Assembly (NCBI RefSeq): GCF_040869045.1
Contig: NC_090319.1
Coordinates: 377,657,601 to 377,721,600, forward strand
DNA from: Eurosta solidaginis
Lineage: Eukaryota; Arthropoda; Insecta; Diptera; Tephritidae
Length of the DNA: 64,000 bases
Direction: 5' to 3'
Made by a program: the position numbers and the translations under genes
Part shown: piece after piece, positions 34,680-46,340 of the stretch
Layout: every line of letters begins with the position of its first letter
How positions within the stretch are numbered: the first letter of the stretch is position 1
Notes under the pieces: generated by a model
Told to the model about the DNA's origin: nothing
The model's input: only the letters and a program-made list of their open reading frames with translations
The model's database searches: none

Positions 34680-35005
34680 ATTTGCTCAGAGACTTTAATT
34701 AATATCTAGGTGACGTGTTTTTCTTAATATTCTGTGTGATTTATCAACTCTACCATATACTTAAGATCTAAATCTTTATTAATCAATGCAGCAAACTAAT
34801 ACCACAAACTGACCCTATGCGTGCAAATTCTCTGGGACACCATAGAGTATATAAACCAATATTACATACTACGCCTGCATTTACATTCTACATGCATCCC
34901 TCGTGACATATCTCTTACTTAAACTACGGTTACGCTTAGGTTAACACTTGCACTTACATCTTACGCCTACATTCAGGATTCTCCAATACCGTGATCAAAT
35001 ATGAT
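34680..35005 (-). repeat. Unrecognised dispersed repeat F, copy 1
   Basis: The reverse complement of this stretch aligns with 38690-39010. Shared blocks include TAATATTGGT/TAATGTTGGT followed by tatac-tatagagt, AAATCACACA, AAACACGTCACCTA and TCTCTGA. The two copies are in opposite orientation 4 kb apart. No coding frame or known family is recognised. Confidence 0.65.
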
Positions 35006-35502
35006 TACACATCAAGTTGAGATAAGTAGTTTCGCCATAAGTGCTCCTCTATTGAGTTACTTAAATCAAAAGACTCAAATTCGAAATAAAATAAAGAAAT
35101 AAATTTCAGTACTCTGTTTGGCTCAGTGTACACATTTTATGTTTAAAGAAAGCTGGAAAACTAAATAACATATATTGCACATTCCAAGTGAGACAATTTT
35201 GTCTAACATCTGTAAAGTAACGAAATACCCCAAATTATTAAATTTATTATAAATTATTACCATTACACACATACATATATAGTGTTACGAAAAACAAGCA
35301 TTTGTAAACGCCCTAAAGCAAACATAATTATTATGCACAGAGGCACGCTTATGTTAATATTGTGTGAGTAGTTTTGTACTCGTAACTACATAAAGTTTAA
35401 TTATGTCATATGCGATATCTCATAATTAGCAGTAACCAGTGAAATGTTTATACTAATTGTTTTATACCTCATATTCATCTGCTTAAGTAAAAGACTAAAG
35501 GC
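35006..35502. other. Intronic sequence, nothing recognised
   Basis: AT-rich, no gene. Its last 19 bases form the left target-site duplication of the SINE at 35503. Confidence 0.45.
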
Positions 35503-35810
35503 GGCCGCCGTGGTGTGATGGTAGCGTGCTCTGCTTAACACACCGAAGATCCTGGGCTCACGCCCCGGTCAAAGCAACATCAAAATTTTAGAAATAATTT
35601 TTTTCAATTATAAGAAAATGTTTCTAAGCGGGGTCAACCCTCGGCAGGGTTTGGCAAGCACTCCGAGTGTATTTCTGCCATGAAAAACTCTCAGTGAAAA
35701 CTCATCTGCCTTGCAGATGCCGTTCGAAGTCGCCATAAAACAAAATAGAGAGAGTAGCTTGGCCTAAAATCTCTTCGAAGGTTATCGCGCCTTACATTTA
35801 TTTATTTTTT
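35503..35810 (+). mobile_element. tRNA-derived SINE, internally deleted
   Basis: The tRNA-like head is GGTGTGATGGTAGCGTGCTC (box A) and GGGCTCACGCCCC (box B position), followed by CAAAGCAACATCAAAATTTT. The body has GGCAAGCACTCCGAGTGTAT and AACTCATCTGCCTTGCAGAT. The 3' end is GGTTATCGCGCCTTACATTT. About 70 bp present in the 49967 copy are missing. Flanks TAAGTAAAAGACTAAAGGC and TAAGTAAACGACTTCAGGC are a 19-bp target-site duplication with three mismatches. Confidence 0.85.
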
Positions 35811-35829
35811 TAAGTAAACGACTTCAGGC

Positions 35830-36344
35830 GGAAAATGTGTTTATACCAAAATGTGCGAAATGGCAGGCTTGATTGAGGAGTCTGCATAATTTGTAACTAA
35901 TAAGCAATAGCTAATATGCACATTAAGGTGCACATTATTTGTGTGTAGAACATGTTTTTAGCCCTCACTTAGCATCGCGGAAAGGTCAATATATTTTTCT
36001 TCGATCTTTTTTTATCGAAAACTCAAAAGAAAGAAAATGCCGCCTCCACTTCAAACAGGAAGGAAATCATTAAAATTTTATTCTCCATTGTAGGGATTAA
36101 GATACCCGGATGCCGATCAACTCATCTAGGTCGACACTCATTACAATCTAGTTCGTTTCTGGATTTTTTTTGCTGATGGTTTTGAAAATTTGTATACTTC
36201 TTTTAAAATCACTACATAGTTTTAAGCACTTTCAAATATATCTTGGTTTAAATGGGGTCAATCCAGACAATTGAAAAATATAATTTTCGATGTTAAAACC
36301 AAAATATTTACCAATACCGCGTCCTTAAAGTGTTTCATTGAGTA
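35830..36344. other. Intronic sequence, nothing recognised
   Basis: AT-rich sequence between the SINE and a family B copy; no gene or repeat boundary seen. Confidence 0.4.
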
Positions 36345-37705
36345 AATTTTGAGGTATCTTAATGAAATTTGGTATGTGGGTTCCTGGGCACTCATGTCAG
36401 ATCGCTTTTTAAAATGAACGAAATCGGACTATAACCACGTCCGCTTTTTCGATATCGAAAATTTCGAAAAACCGAAAAAGTGCGATAATTATTACCAAAA
36501 AAAAAAAAAAATAATTACCAAAGACGGATAAAGCAATGAAACTTGGTATGTGGGTTGACCCTATGACGCATAATAGAAAACTAGTAAAATTTTGGACAAT
36601 GGTGCCACGCCCACTTTTAAAAGAAGGTAATTTTTTAAAAGAAGGTACTATTACTATACGTGTGCTAAATAAAAATTAGCAAAACCGGATGACGAACACG
36701 CCCACTTAAAAAAAAATTTTTTTAAGTCAAATTTTAACAAAAAATTGTATATCTTTACATTATATAAGTAAATTATGTCAACATTCAACCTCAGTAATGA
36801 TATGGTGCAAAAAAAAAATACAAAAATAAAAGAAGATTTCAAATGGGCGTGGCTCCGTCCTTTTTCATTCAATTTGTCTAGGATTCTTTTAATGCCATAA
36901 GTCGAAAAAAAATTTACCAATCCTTGTGAAATTTGGTAGGGACCTAAATTCTATGACTATAACTGAATATAACTGTTTTCTGTGAAAATGGCCGAAATGG
37001 GTTGAAGCCACGCCCAGAGTTTATACACAGTCGATGTCTGTCCTTCCTCTTGGCCGTTAACGCGATAACTTGAGCAAAAATCGATATATCCTTACTAAAC
37101 TTATTTCACGTACTTATCTGAACTCACTTTATCTTGGAATAAAAAATGGTCAAAATCCGACTATTATCACGCCCACTTTTTCGACATCGAAAATTACGAA
37201 AAATGAAAAAAATGCCATAATTCTATACCAAATATGAAAAAAGGGAAGAAACATGGTAATTGGATGGTTTATTGACGCAAAATATAACTTTAGAAAAAAC
37301 TTTGTAAAATGGGTGTGACACCTACCATATTAAGTAGAGGGAAATGAAAAATTTCTGCAGGGCGAAATCAAAAGCCCTTGGAATCTTGTCATTAATACTG
37401 CTCGTGGTATAACATATGTATATAAATAAATTAGCGGTACCGGATAGAAGTTGTTCTGGGTCACCATGGTCTACATTTTGTTCGATATCTCGAAAACGCC
37501 TTCTCATATACAACTTATAAAACCCTCATTAATACCTTTGATGTGATACCCATACCGTACATACACATTTTAGAGTCCCCCTGGTCACCTTTATGGCGAT
37601 ATCTTGAAAAGGCGTCAACCTATAGAACTAAGGCCCTCTCCCTTTTAAATAATCACTAGCACCTTTCATTTGATACGCATATCGTAAAAACGCATACTAG
37701 AGCCT
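36345..37705 (+). mobile_element. INE-1/Helentron-like family B, truncated at both ends
   Basis: It starts inside the element (ttgagtaaattttgaggtatctt) without the GTCC microsatellite. It then runs through the CCACGCCCAC-rich body and about two satellite units (CTGGTCACCTTTATGGCGATATC near 37580), and stops without the 3' hairpin. An extra A-rich insert lies at about 36498-36520. Confidence 0.75.
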
Positions 37706-38400
37706 TTTATTACACTTTTATTATTCGATTTTTGACGTTTTCGGATTAGCTTAGCGATTGGTTTTGGGACCACTGAGGCATGGTTTACAGATTTTTACAA
37801 AAGCCTTTCGGAGCTATTTCGTGATCACTCCAGAGTTATTTTGGTATCTTTTCCAGATTGTTTTTGGTATCGGATTGGAGTATTTTTCGAAATATTTCGG
37901 AGATTTTTCGGGATTCTTTTTGCAATTATTGCATGATGATATCGGGCAAATTTCGTGATTATTTTCAGGGCTATTTCGGGGACATACCAGAATGGTTTGG
38001 GACTATTTTCAGGAACATTGCTAGACTATTTTAGGTCGTTCCACTGCATTTCCGGGATAGTTCTGGGGCTGTTCGGAATCATTTCGGATCTTGATTATGT
38101 ACTAACTTAGCTCCTAGCTATTTTAGTGATTATGGCGGTCAAAGAAGTCCCGCCAGTCGCTTCTTTCCTCGGCTGACTAGCAACAATTGGCAAAGCATGG
38201 TAAATTTCGGAACCATTTAAGAAATATTTCAGCAGTTTCTGCATCGCGTGAGGACATTTTAGTGATCATTTTGCGATGATTGCTTCGAGATCACTGCCGG
38301 TCCATACAATATTAATTTTTGGATTGCTTTCGGAACAATTTTGTACTGTTTCGAGATCATTTCGGATATGTTTTCAGAAGTATGAATCAATGTTTGCCCA
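37706..38400. repeat. Degenerate TTTCGGGATTATTTT-type repeats, with a small RTE-like piece
   Basis: Loosely repeated 'tttcggga.t.ttt' and 'gatcatttcgg' motifs fill this stretch. The same kind recurs at 44090-44230, 49560-49760, 59380-59480 and 59690-59830. Within it 38090-38195 (tgattatggcggtcaaag...gccagtcgcttct) looks like a diverged copy of the RTE 3' end at 39080-39190. Confidence 0.5.
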
Positions 38401-38689
38401 AAGCGGGTAAAAATTTACCAAATTTTGTTAAAAACACATTATCCTAAGGTAGACTACATTAAAGGCGGCTTAGGATAAATGTGAAACAGTTTTTTGATGC
38501 GATATCTTCTACATCTGCTGTCAGTGCACATGGAAGTTTAGGTAAAAAAAACATGTTCTGGCCTTTGGGAATGTTTTTATAAAAGTAAGCAAAATAGCGT
38601 GTGAAACTAAATGGGTGTATATCTTTTAATTCAGATGCCCCAGCGTTTAACAATTGTAATGTAATAAATTAAAACGTGAGTAAGAGCCA
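38401..38689. other. Intronic sequence, nothing recognised
   Basis: No gene or repeat is identified here. Confidence 0.4.
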
Positions 38690-39010
38690 TAGAACTAAGA
38701 CTTAATACTTAGGTTAAATCTACGTTACATATGTATGGGGGAACCCTCAATGTAAGCGTAAGGTGTAAGTGTAAGCGGATGCTTTGTAAGTGATGTGCTA
38801 TATGGGGGAAATATGTGAAGCATAAGTGCAAGCGTAGTGTGTAATGTTGGTATACTGTATAGAGTAATAAAGAAAGAAAGCAGAAGTGTACTCACTAAAA
38901 CGTAGCGTTATGTGGAAAAAAGGTACGTGGTAAAGTTTGTATGAGCCAAATCACACAAAATTTTAAGGCAAACACGTCACCTACATATAAATTGAAATCT
39001 CTGACAATAC
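38690..39010 (+). repeat. Unrecognised dispersed repeat F, copy 2
   Basis: It aligns with the reverse complement of 34680-35005. This copy has GTGTAAGCGGATGC near its start and ends CACGTCACCTACATATAAATTG then ATCTCTGACA. No terminal inverted repeat is obvious. Confidence 0.65.
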
Positions 39011-39074
39011 ACAGAGTTTCCTGTACGCTAATGCATGAGGAGATTTATACACTTTGTCATCGAAAAGTTTTGGA

Positions 39075-39440
39075 TTCGTTACTTACTTAATTGGCGCTTG
39101 ACCGTTTAAATGATTATGGCCATCCAACAAGGCGCGCCAGTCACTTCTCCTCTCTGCAAACTGGCGCCAATTGGCCACACCAAGGGAATTTAAGTGCGTA
39201 GTGGGGTCGGCCTCTTCCTATGCTTCCATAGGCGGGTTCCGACAGAAACACATTCTTAGCCGGAGCGTCATCATTCATTCGCATAACGTGGCCTAGCCAG
39301 CGCAGCCGCTGCAATTTAATTCGCTAGACAGCACATCGTTAAATCTTCTTTGGTACTCGCCATCCCCAACGCGCATAGGTCCATAAATCTATCGTAGAAC
39401 TTTTCTCACGAATACTCCCAGAGCCGTGGACTTATTATCC
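39075..39440 (-). pseudogene. RTE-clade non-LTR retrotransposon, 3' remnant
   Basis: The minus strand encodes, with a frameshift and a stop, the typical RTE C-terminus: GPMRVGDGEYQRRFND, then LRWLGHVMRMNDDAPAKNVF and RGRP. This RWLGHVMRM...RGRP signature marks the region after RT in RTE elements. Only the last 120 or so codons remain. Confidence 0.75.
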
Positions 39441-40735
39441 ACGATTAATAATTAACGATATGTTATCGAATTTTAAGCTATATGTTATCACACACTTAAA
39501 GATTACTTAGCAAAAGCTATCGATATGTTATCAAAAGGATATTAATTTGTTTTCGGTAGCTTATATATTTATTTTTGGAGTTTTACCAAGTTATCGATTT
39601 TTTGATCAAAAATGTATCGATTTGTGGTAGAGTAGCTATCGATATCATATTGGAATTTTACCGATTTGCAATTTTCTTTATAGCACGATCCCAAATTCAT
39701 AATTGCACTGAAAAAGTTCACTGTCCTTTATGAAGCTAACTTAAATAGACTTTAACAGAAATATTTCTTTTGGCCTTTCTTTCGCGCACATATCCTATTG
39801 TGTGACATGAATTATGCAGGAAGAGATAACCCCAACATATGCTCGCTCATTAATTCCTCATGATACTCATATTGTGTGCTATTGTTTGGAAATAGTCATA
39901 AATGCTAACACTTGCCACTGTTCGTCATAAAAATGAATTCATCAACTAAAAGAGTATTAGCATAATTCCAGCTTTAGCTGTGTGTGTACTCGTGCATATA
40001 TAATTGGGTTGGGCTATTATGCAGGACTTGCAAATGTCAGGATATTAAATTAAACTTTTGTGGTCAACAAAGTGTTTATTTGTATTAAAGTGAGTATTTG
40101 AGAAAGAGTTTTGACAGAGGAAAATTTTGTGCAAGAATACTAGAATAATGTGAAAGTCATGACGAAGACATTAAATGTGCATAGCAAAGAAAAATCACGT
40201 ACACGCCCTGCAGCTACTTCGCCTTAATTTTATTCAATATGAAAATTTATGAGTTAATATATCCAAACTTAATTTAGTTCTATAAATAGAGTACGGAAAA
40301 ATACCTGCGCTGTTTATTATAAATATATTTATGAGATAAATGTTAGTTGACAAATAAATATAAGCTGACACTTTCCACTAAGTCACACCTGGCCAATCTA
40401 TTGTGGCAAAATAACTTTGATAAAAGCAAACGAAACCAAATAATAACAAAAAATTCAATATTTCCAAGTGTATTAAGTACTTATGCAAAAAAAAAAGTTC
40501 CATACTCAAGAATTATACTGGCAATTTTACTAAGTAACTTTATCTCATTACCGTTTTGACAACTGTCAAGTGTGCTCGGCTTCCAAACTAAACAGTCTGA
40601 ATTTAATTGGCAAATTATTTAGCAAAGTACAAACAAAACTTCTTAAGTTTATCTTTTTCATAGACTTATCACAAACTTTTTATGTGCATATTTACTTTGC
40701 ATTTAACTTATTCTCCTTTTCACATATATTTTTAG
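39441..40735. other. Intronic sequence before exon 2
   Basis: 39441-39680 is the degenerate CGATATGTTATC-type repeat also seen at 32280 and 43370. The rest up to the acceptor at 40735 is AT-rich without gene features. Confidence 0.45.
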
Positions 40736-40849
40736 ACATGCATCACTTGCTATAGCAGGCGTGTGGGCCATTGCGTTAGCATCGGCATTGCCCATACTTA
40801 TTGTCTCCAAATTATCTCAGCCAGAAAGTTGGTTTGTGGAATGTCAAAG
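40736..40849 (+). CDS. RYa-R: RYamide receptor, exon with TM4 and start of ECL2
   Basis: This is a 114-bp exon between a tttttag acceptor and a caaag|gtacgt donor. Joined to exon 1, the split codon AG|A gives Arg and the frame continues HASLAIAGVWAIALASALP, which is TM4 with the conserved Trp and Pro. It then reads into extracellular loop 2 and WFVECQ, whose Cys is the expected disulfide partner of the TM3 cysteine. The exon ends in phase 2. It is too short to stand out as an open frame and was found from splice sites and frame continuity. Introns of about 40.4 kb and 13.4 kb flank it. Confidence 0.87.
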
Positions 40850-40884
40850 GTACGTTAAATATATATTTATTTATAATTGATGTT

Positions 40885-40972
40885 AGAGAAAAATTACAAA
40901 GTTTACAAACGGCGCTGGTTACTAGGACATGTTTCTGAATTTCACTTCTTCATCAGTTAGCTTTTCGGGAGG
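40885..40972 (+). repeat. Dispersed repeat E head, copy 1
   Basis: agagaaaaattacaaag...cggcg.tggt, then GTTTCTGAATTT.ACTTCTTC and AGCTTTTCGGG, align with 58558-58650. Both copies are followed by inverted-repeat sequence containing GTTGAACGCG. Confidence 0.65.
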
Positions 40973-41229
40973 TAGATAGGTAGGTCCTAGGTACTAGTCA
41001 TCACACTCCTCATCAATCTAGGGCGTTGATCAGACAATTAAATAAAAGCGTTGAACGCGTCAAATTTCTATTGATAGTAATATATAAGACCAATTGAACC
41101 TTAATCAGGTTATGCTACGCCTCACATTTTTAGAAATTTCACGCGCCCAACGCTTTTATTTATTTGTCTGATCAACGCCCTAGATTGATGAGGAGTGTGA
41201 TGACTAGTACCTAGGAACTACCTAATTAT
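40973..41229. mobile_element. Foldback MITE with about 97-bp inverted arms
   Basis: The left arm from 40973 (GGTCCTAGGTACTAGTCATC, ATCAATCTAGGGCGTTGATC, AATAAAAGCGTTG) is repeated in reverse from 41229 with few mismatches. About 60 bp of loop separate the arms. No open frame is seen. The whole could fold into a long hairpin. Confidence 0.85.
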
Positions 41230-42492
41230 TTTCTAGCTTTTAATATTATTATTACTTCATGTAAATATTGTTTTCAATAAAATCGTTTAATTAAAATTTT
41301 TTTTTTTTTAATTATTTTATTCGTTGTTACTAAGGTTTTTAGGACATTTCGATATCTCAACTAAGAATGGATGTGACAGTGTAGCGTTAATGGCTACTGC
41401 TAGCACTTAAATGAAGAAGCATCGTATGTATTCTTCTGACATTTTTGCACATAAGACATATCAAAACTTCATCTATCAACATGATGCATCAGCTTATTGC
41501 AGCGCTGAATTATTTCCCAGCTGAATGCTCCCTTAATCAAAACATTCATTTTTCGCAGAATGCAAACAACTTGCAAAGCTATGAAGCACTACATCGATGT
41601 TGACGTTGATGCCCACGCGAGCGCTATAGTACATACAGACTAAATTAATGGTCATAAGTGCACGCAGCCACATTCAAAAAAACCACAAAACCAAAGAAAA
41701 ATCATAGAAAAATCCCGTTATACGCATGTATATCTAAGCGTAGGAGTTGTTTGTATTAAGTAAACAACGACGTTTGCTAAATTACGGTTTCCATACTTCT
41801 CTGTTATATAGCACAACAAAGCAACTTGAGTATCAATAAAAAAATGTACGTAAATTACTATTTTTTATCACTTATGTCTTCTTGTGCTCATATTTACTCT
41901 ACTTTTTATATTTTTCATTCCTCTTATCAACTATGCTGCGGAAGTTTCTTCGCCCGACGAGCTATTGTCATAAAGCAACATAGTTGAGAACGGGCCCTTT
42001 CGGCGAGCGCAAGTATTGAGCGATATTTTCTGAACACACCGTTAAGTAATTTTGAACCACTAAACGGTTGGGTTTTTACGTCAGACTACTGAGCATAATT
42101 TTTTTCCGCTGCATACGCTCAGCGTGTTAATTCAGCCAACTGACAGTGTTTTGACATTTTGAAGTGTTGGTTATGAATAAAATTTTTCTCTTAGCATTAT
42201 AGTGAAGCGTGAGAAATGATTTATGAAGTCCTATCCCTTAAAATTTAAGGATAATTATTTCATTTGGCAATTCGCCGTTCAGAGAACAAATTTTCTATCA
42301 ATCAACTGAGGGAAACATGTTTGCAACAAAAATAGTGTTCGATCAAGGCTCCCAATATCTTACGCTTAAAATATTTTTTCAAATTAATTATCTGCTAGTA
42401 CTCCGAAAAGTACAAATCATTGGTGCTTTACGCTACCATTACAAAAACGGCCTAACTCACAAGTTTTGGATGCTAGATTTGTTTAGCTTGTT
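41230..42492. other. Intronic sequence, nothing recognised
   Basis: AT-rich sequence. Open frames are short and without motifs. Confidence 0.4.
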
Positions 42493-42506
42493 ACCCAGGC
42501 AAGTGT

Positions 42507-43254
42507 TAACTTTTATATTGACAGTCGAGCAGCAATTAAGGCAATAATCTCGCATAGCACAGCATCTCAATGCATGTTAGAGTGTAAGCAGTCTCTGGAG
42601 AGAATCGGGACAGGGAGAAGCATACATCTATATTGGGTCCCAGGGCATATGGGAATAGATGGGAATGAAAAAGTGGACGAATTAGCTAAAAAGGGCGCAT
42701 CCCTTAAAGCTTGCTCCGTAGATGTCCCAATTAGATTGGGCGAGATTAAGCGAAGGCCAAGCGGAAAAGGCGTGGGTTCAAGCGCGGGGCTGTAACGTGT
42801 CGAAGATTATGTGTAGGTCTTACAACCTTAGACTAACACAGTTGCTTCTATCATTAAAAAGAGAGGACTGTAGACTCATGACGGGTATTCTGACTGGTCA
42901 CTGCCTTCTGGCGTCACATGCCTTTAAATTAGGCTTGGTCAGTGATAGCATATGTAGGAAGTGCGGGTTGGGGGAGGAAACGATCTAGCACGTTTTGTGC
43001 TCATGCCCTGCACTTGCCAGGCTAAGACTCCAGCTATTAGGAGTGAAACTGATGTCAGATCTAGAAGCAGCAAGTTGCTCCAGTCCTAGGAAGCTTCTAG
43101 TATTTGCCAAGAGGACGGAGTTATTTTATAACATAGGTCCTGGTGTTTGATAGGGTTTTTCAGTTTGGTCGTTAAAACAAACTTCTGGTAACACTACGGA
43201 CTTAATCAGTCTATGTGAGGCCCTCATGGATCGGCCAGTTCAACCTACCTACCT
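42507..43254 (+). pseudogene. 5'-truncated non-LTR retrotransposon (RNase H and C-terminal zinc motif)
   Basis: It begins inside RNase H (YIDSRAAIKAIISHS), continues LYWVPGHMGIDGNEKVDELAK, then shifts frame into RLMTGILTGHCLLASHAFK and CRKCGLGEETI-stop-HVLCSCPALARLRLQLLGV. The 3' end is rich in ACCTACCTACC. Flanks ACCCAGGCAAGTGT (42493-42506) and ACCCAGGCAAATGT (43255-43268) are a target-site duplication. The domain order matches the I/LOA-like relic at 1190-2440, in a different subfamily. At least one frameshift and one stop make it inactive. Confidence 0.82.
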
Positions 43255-43271
43255 ACCCAGGCAAATGTGAC

Positions 43272-44235
43272 GCTCCGCGAGACTAGAAACCTAACCTAAG
43301 AAATTATTTTTTAAGGGATTTATTACAAATGAATGTTTGTTCTCGAAATTGGTAACAGCCGGAAAACGATATCTTTATTACTCTTGATTATGAGCTGTCA
43401 AATTGACAGTTTTTTTTTATAAGAAATCGATTATTTTTCGGCAACAAATTTACATGTTTCTGATACCATAAAATTTCTACAAGAAATCGTTATCTTTTCG
43501 AAAATAAACAGATTGGTTAATAAATCGCCGACAATAAACTTATAACTCTTCGATAACAGTTGTTTTCGATAACAAACTAAAAATATAAAATAAAAAGGCG
43601 ATAATAATGACAGCCCGATAATATCTTGTATATTATTTGTAATTGCTGCTTTTATATGCAGGTCCCTTTTTCGGTCCTATTTGGAATCCAAATCTATAAA
43701 TAAAGTTTTGGTTGTAAAGATGGAGATTCGTGCTATTAGCGAGCTTTGGGCGTTATTGGTCGTAGTGAGTTTGTTTAGCTATATTTTATTAAAATAATTT
43801 GTTAAAAATAAACGATTGTTTGCACTATAGCACTATTGTGAGTATTTAACTGGAACTACCACTGCATTACCGACAGTTGCTAACATTCGCCAGCTGGCAA
43901 CGCAAGCGCAAATAAGTTCTTATTAATAGATGATTGATTGATAGAACAGCTGATTTCTGTTGATATTTGATATGAAACTTTTGTATTTTGTTGCGCAAGA
44001 TGCGCACCGATGGTCCGACTAGTAATATCAAATCATATAAATATTTATACATTAGGCGCTAACATAATGTCGATTCAACACGAAATGGATCCGGAGTGAT
44101 TTAAAGATGATTGCATAATGGTTTAAAAATAGTCCCGAAATGTTCGCTAATATATTCCAGAAATCATTTCGAATTGGCTTCGGAATGATGACAAGATGAT
44201 CGTATATTTGTCTCAAAATAATCCCTAATGTCTAA
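43272..44235. other. Intronic sequence with degenerate repeats
   Basis: 43370-43650 carries the loose TCGATAACA-type repeat. 44060-44230 has 'tcccgaaatg' and 'cgaaatgattcc'-like motifs. No gene is seen. Confidence 0.45.
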
Positions 44236-44500
44236 TGTGACGAATATTACCATCTCTAAGCTGGTACTAAGTAAATGCACAACAACAAAAACATTAAAGC
44301 AAACTACATAAACACATTAATCTTCATTTACACACATACATACAAGGCAACGAAGAGATAACTCACACACAGATCACACACAGACATCAGTTGAAGTAGT
44401 ACTCACATATATGTACACGCGCATATGGCTGTGCGAGAGGCTATAAACTGCAGCTACATACGCGACGCATATAGTTGGTAACCAAGTAGAAATTTCTAGC
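44236..44500 (+). repeat. LTR fragment related to the LTR at 33488
   Basis: It begins TGTGACGAATATTA and shares CTCACATATATGTACACGCGCAT-like and GAGAGGCTATAAA blocks with 33690-33740. Only the first half (U3-like) is present; TATA, PBS and gag are absent. Confidence 0.65.
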
Positions 44501-46340
44501 TGAAAAAACGTCGAAAAATTTAAAATAAACCGGAAATGACTAAAAAGAGTCGAAATCAAAAATTATTACAAAAAGTTCTAGAAACAAACCCATAAAGATA
44601 TCCAATCCGTCCAGATTTTATCTGCAAATGGTATAGATATAGTCGCTGCTTGACATCAAAACTATACAATCGAGACGCAGTGTGTGTTTTTGGGTAATAT
44701 TAAGAGGAGTAATAATTATTTGCAACCCCATAAATACAATTGACATACTGTTAACATTCTGCTAAGCTTGCATTATGTTCATTCTAATAGAGCAGATCAT
44801 TCCCCAAACCTATTTCGGTCATAAAATAAAAGTTTAAAAGGCCTTTGACAATAACTCACGCGTAAAGATCTAAGCAAGAGAGAGAAAACATTTGAAAATA
44901 AAAATTAATCATTGTGAAAAACAAAAAAAATTATATATTTCACTTATTAATTCCTTTTTTGTGCTTTGAGTGCGGTAGTAATTCGTGATAAAGCGAAAAG
45001 CTGTTCTGGTTAAACGTTAAATATCTGCAAAAAATAAGCTCTGCACGTTGGTTTTCCATTGGTCGAAGATAAACTGTTTCATTTTGTTTTGATTGGAATC
45101 CTTTTTTGATCGAAAGAAATCAATCCCCAATCAACATACCTACAATTTTTTTGCTTCCTATTTTTGTATGCTGATGCCTTGATAAAACTGTTTGAAGAAC
45201 TCTGCCTTTTTTTGTTTTTCTTAATTTTGTTTATAAAGAATAATGGCACTGAAGATGGCACAACGCCGAAACTGTATTTTCTTCGAATTTGACGAAATTT
45301 TGCCCCAGTGTAATGCCCAGTTTCTTGAAATTTGTCACACAAATAGTAATTAGGTCGATTCACTCGGCCAAGGTCTCACAAACAGTAAAATAGCCAAATA
45401 AATCATCCTTGAACTTCATCAAAATAATTACTTGCAAAAGAAAATTAAAGAGCAAAGCAATTAAGCTTCATTTTAGTGAATTGTATTTGATATCTTTAAT
45501 TTACCAAAAATTACAAAAACAGCACACCTTATAAACAAAAAAAAAAAAATAAAATAAAATAACAAACAAACATTAAAGAACATAAAAAACCACAGTTATA
45601 AATTGTAATTGCTTTGAGTAAATCGCTGTAACTCAACGCGAGTGCCATCATTAGTCAAAAGCAGTGAAAGAAAGGCAACAACAAGCTAATAACATTTAAA
45701 ATGTGTAGGTACATAACTGTAAAACAAATAAAGGTTATTTGCAAAAAACTTGTAAAAAACAAATACATTGAGAAATGCATAATACAAAACAGCAGTCATT
45801 GCAAAGCTTGTCGTGGAGGTCAGGTAAAAATGAAGTACACAGCGACGACGTTTACAAATGATAATAAAATGTCACAGCTGAACTTTGATGGGTAAAAACG
45901 TGCCTCACCATTTGCTGGAGGTATTATTAAACGGCATGCAATGTTCAAGCGATAAATATGTTTTACTTTGCTTTTCAACAACTGTCCAGTTCAGAAAACC
46001 GCAAAATTTTGTCAACATAAATTTTACATTTATTTCGCCTCTTCTTCTTTTCGTTGACACAAGCTGGAAGGGATTTGTTTTGAGGTTTCTTGATTTGTAA
46101 GCCGGATACGGGATTAGCTTTGAATTGCTTTGAATTATGCAGGAAGTGCAATAAATGCTGGTTAATGTTGGCAAATGAGATACAATTTATTGTAAATTGG
46201 AAGCTATACTAGTGAGAATGTGGAACTTTGTTGGTTACATGAGTTAATCTAGCAAATCGTGTTATGTTCAAAAAAGGCACATGCTCTTTTTATATCAAAC
46301 ACATATCACGTCACTTTGGGTCTCATCATTTTATATCAAA
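44501..46340. other. Intronic sequence, nothing firmly recognised
   Basis: It contains the ctgaagatggcacaacgccgaaac motif (45246-45269) also found near 26578, and A-rich tracts near 45537. Open frames at 45079-45363 and 45905-46174 have no recognisable domain. Confidence 0.4.

Larger units (their letters stand above)
379..40735 (+). other. Intron 1 of the RYamide receptor gene
   Basis: The intron is bounded by gtgagt and tttttag and is about 40,357 bp. At least half of it is recognisable mobile or tandem-repeat DNA, listed separately. No nested cellular gene could be supported on either strand. Confidence 0.85.

Noticed and set aside
45079..45363. 94-codon frame on the minus strand
   Set aside because: It overlaps a dispersed repeat (gatggcacaacgccgaaac) and is Lys/Ser/Asn-rich as expected of AT-rich sequence.
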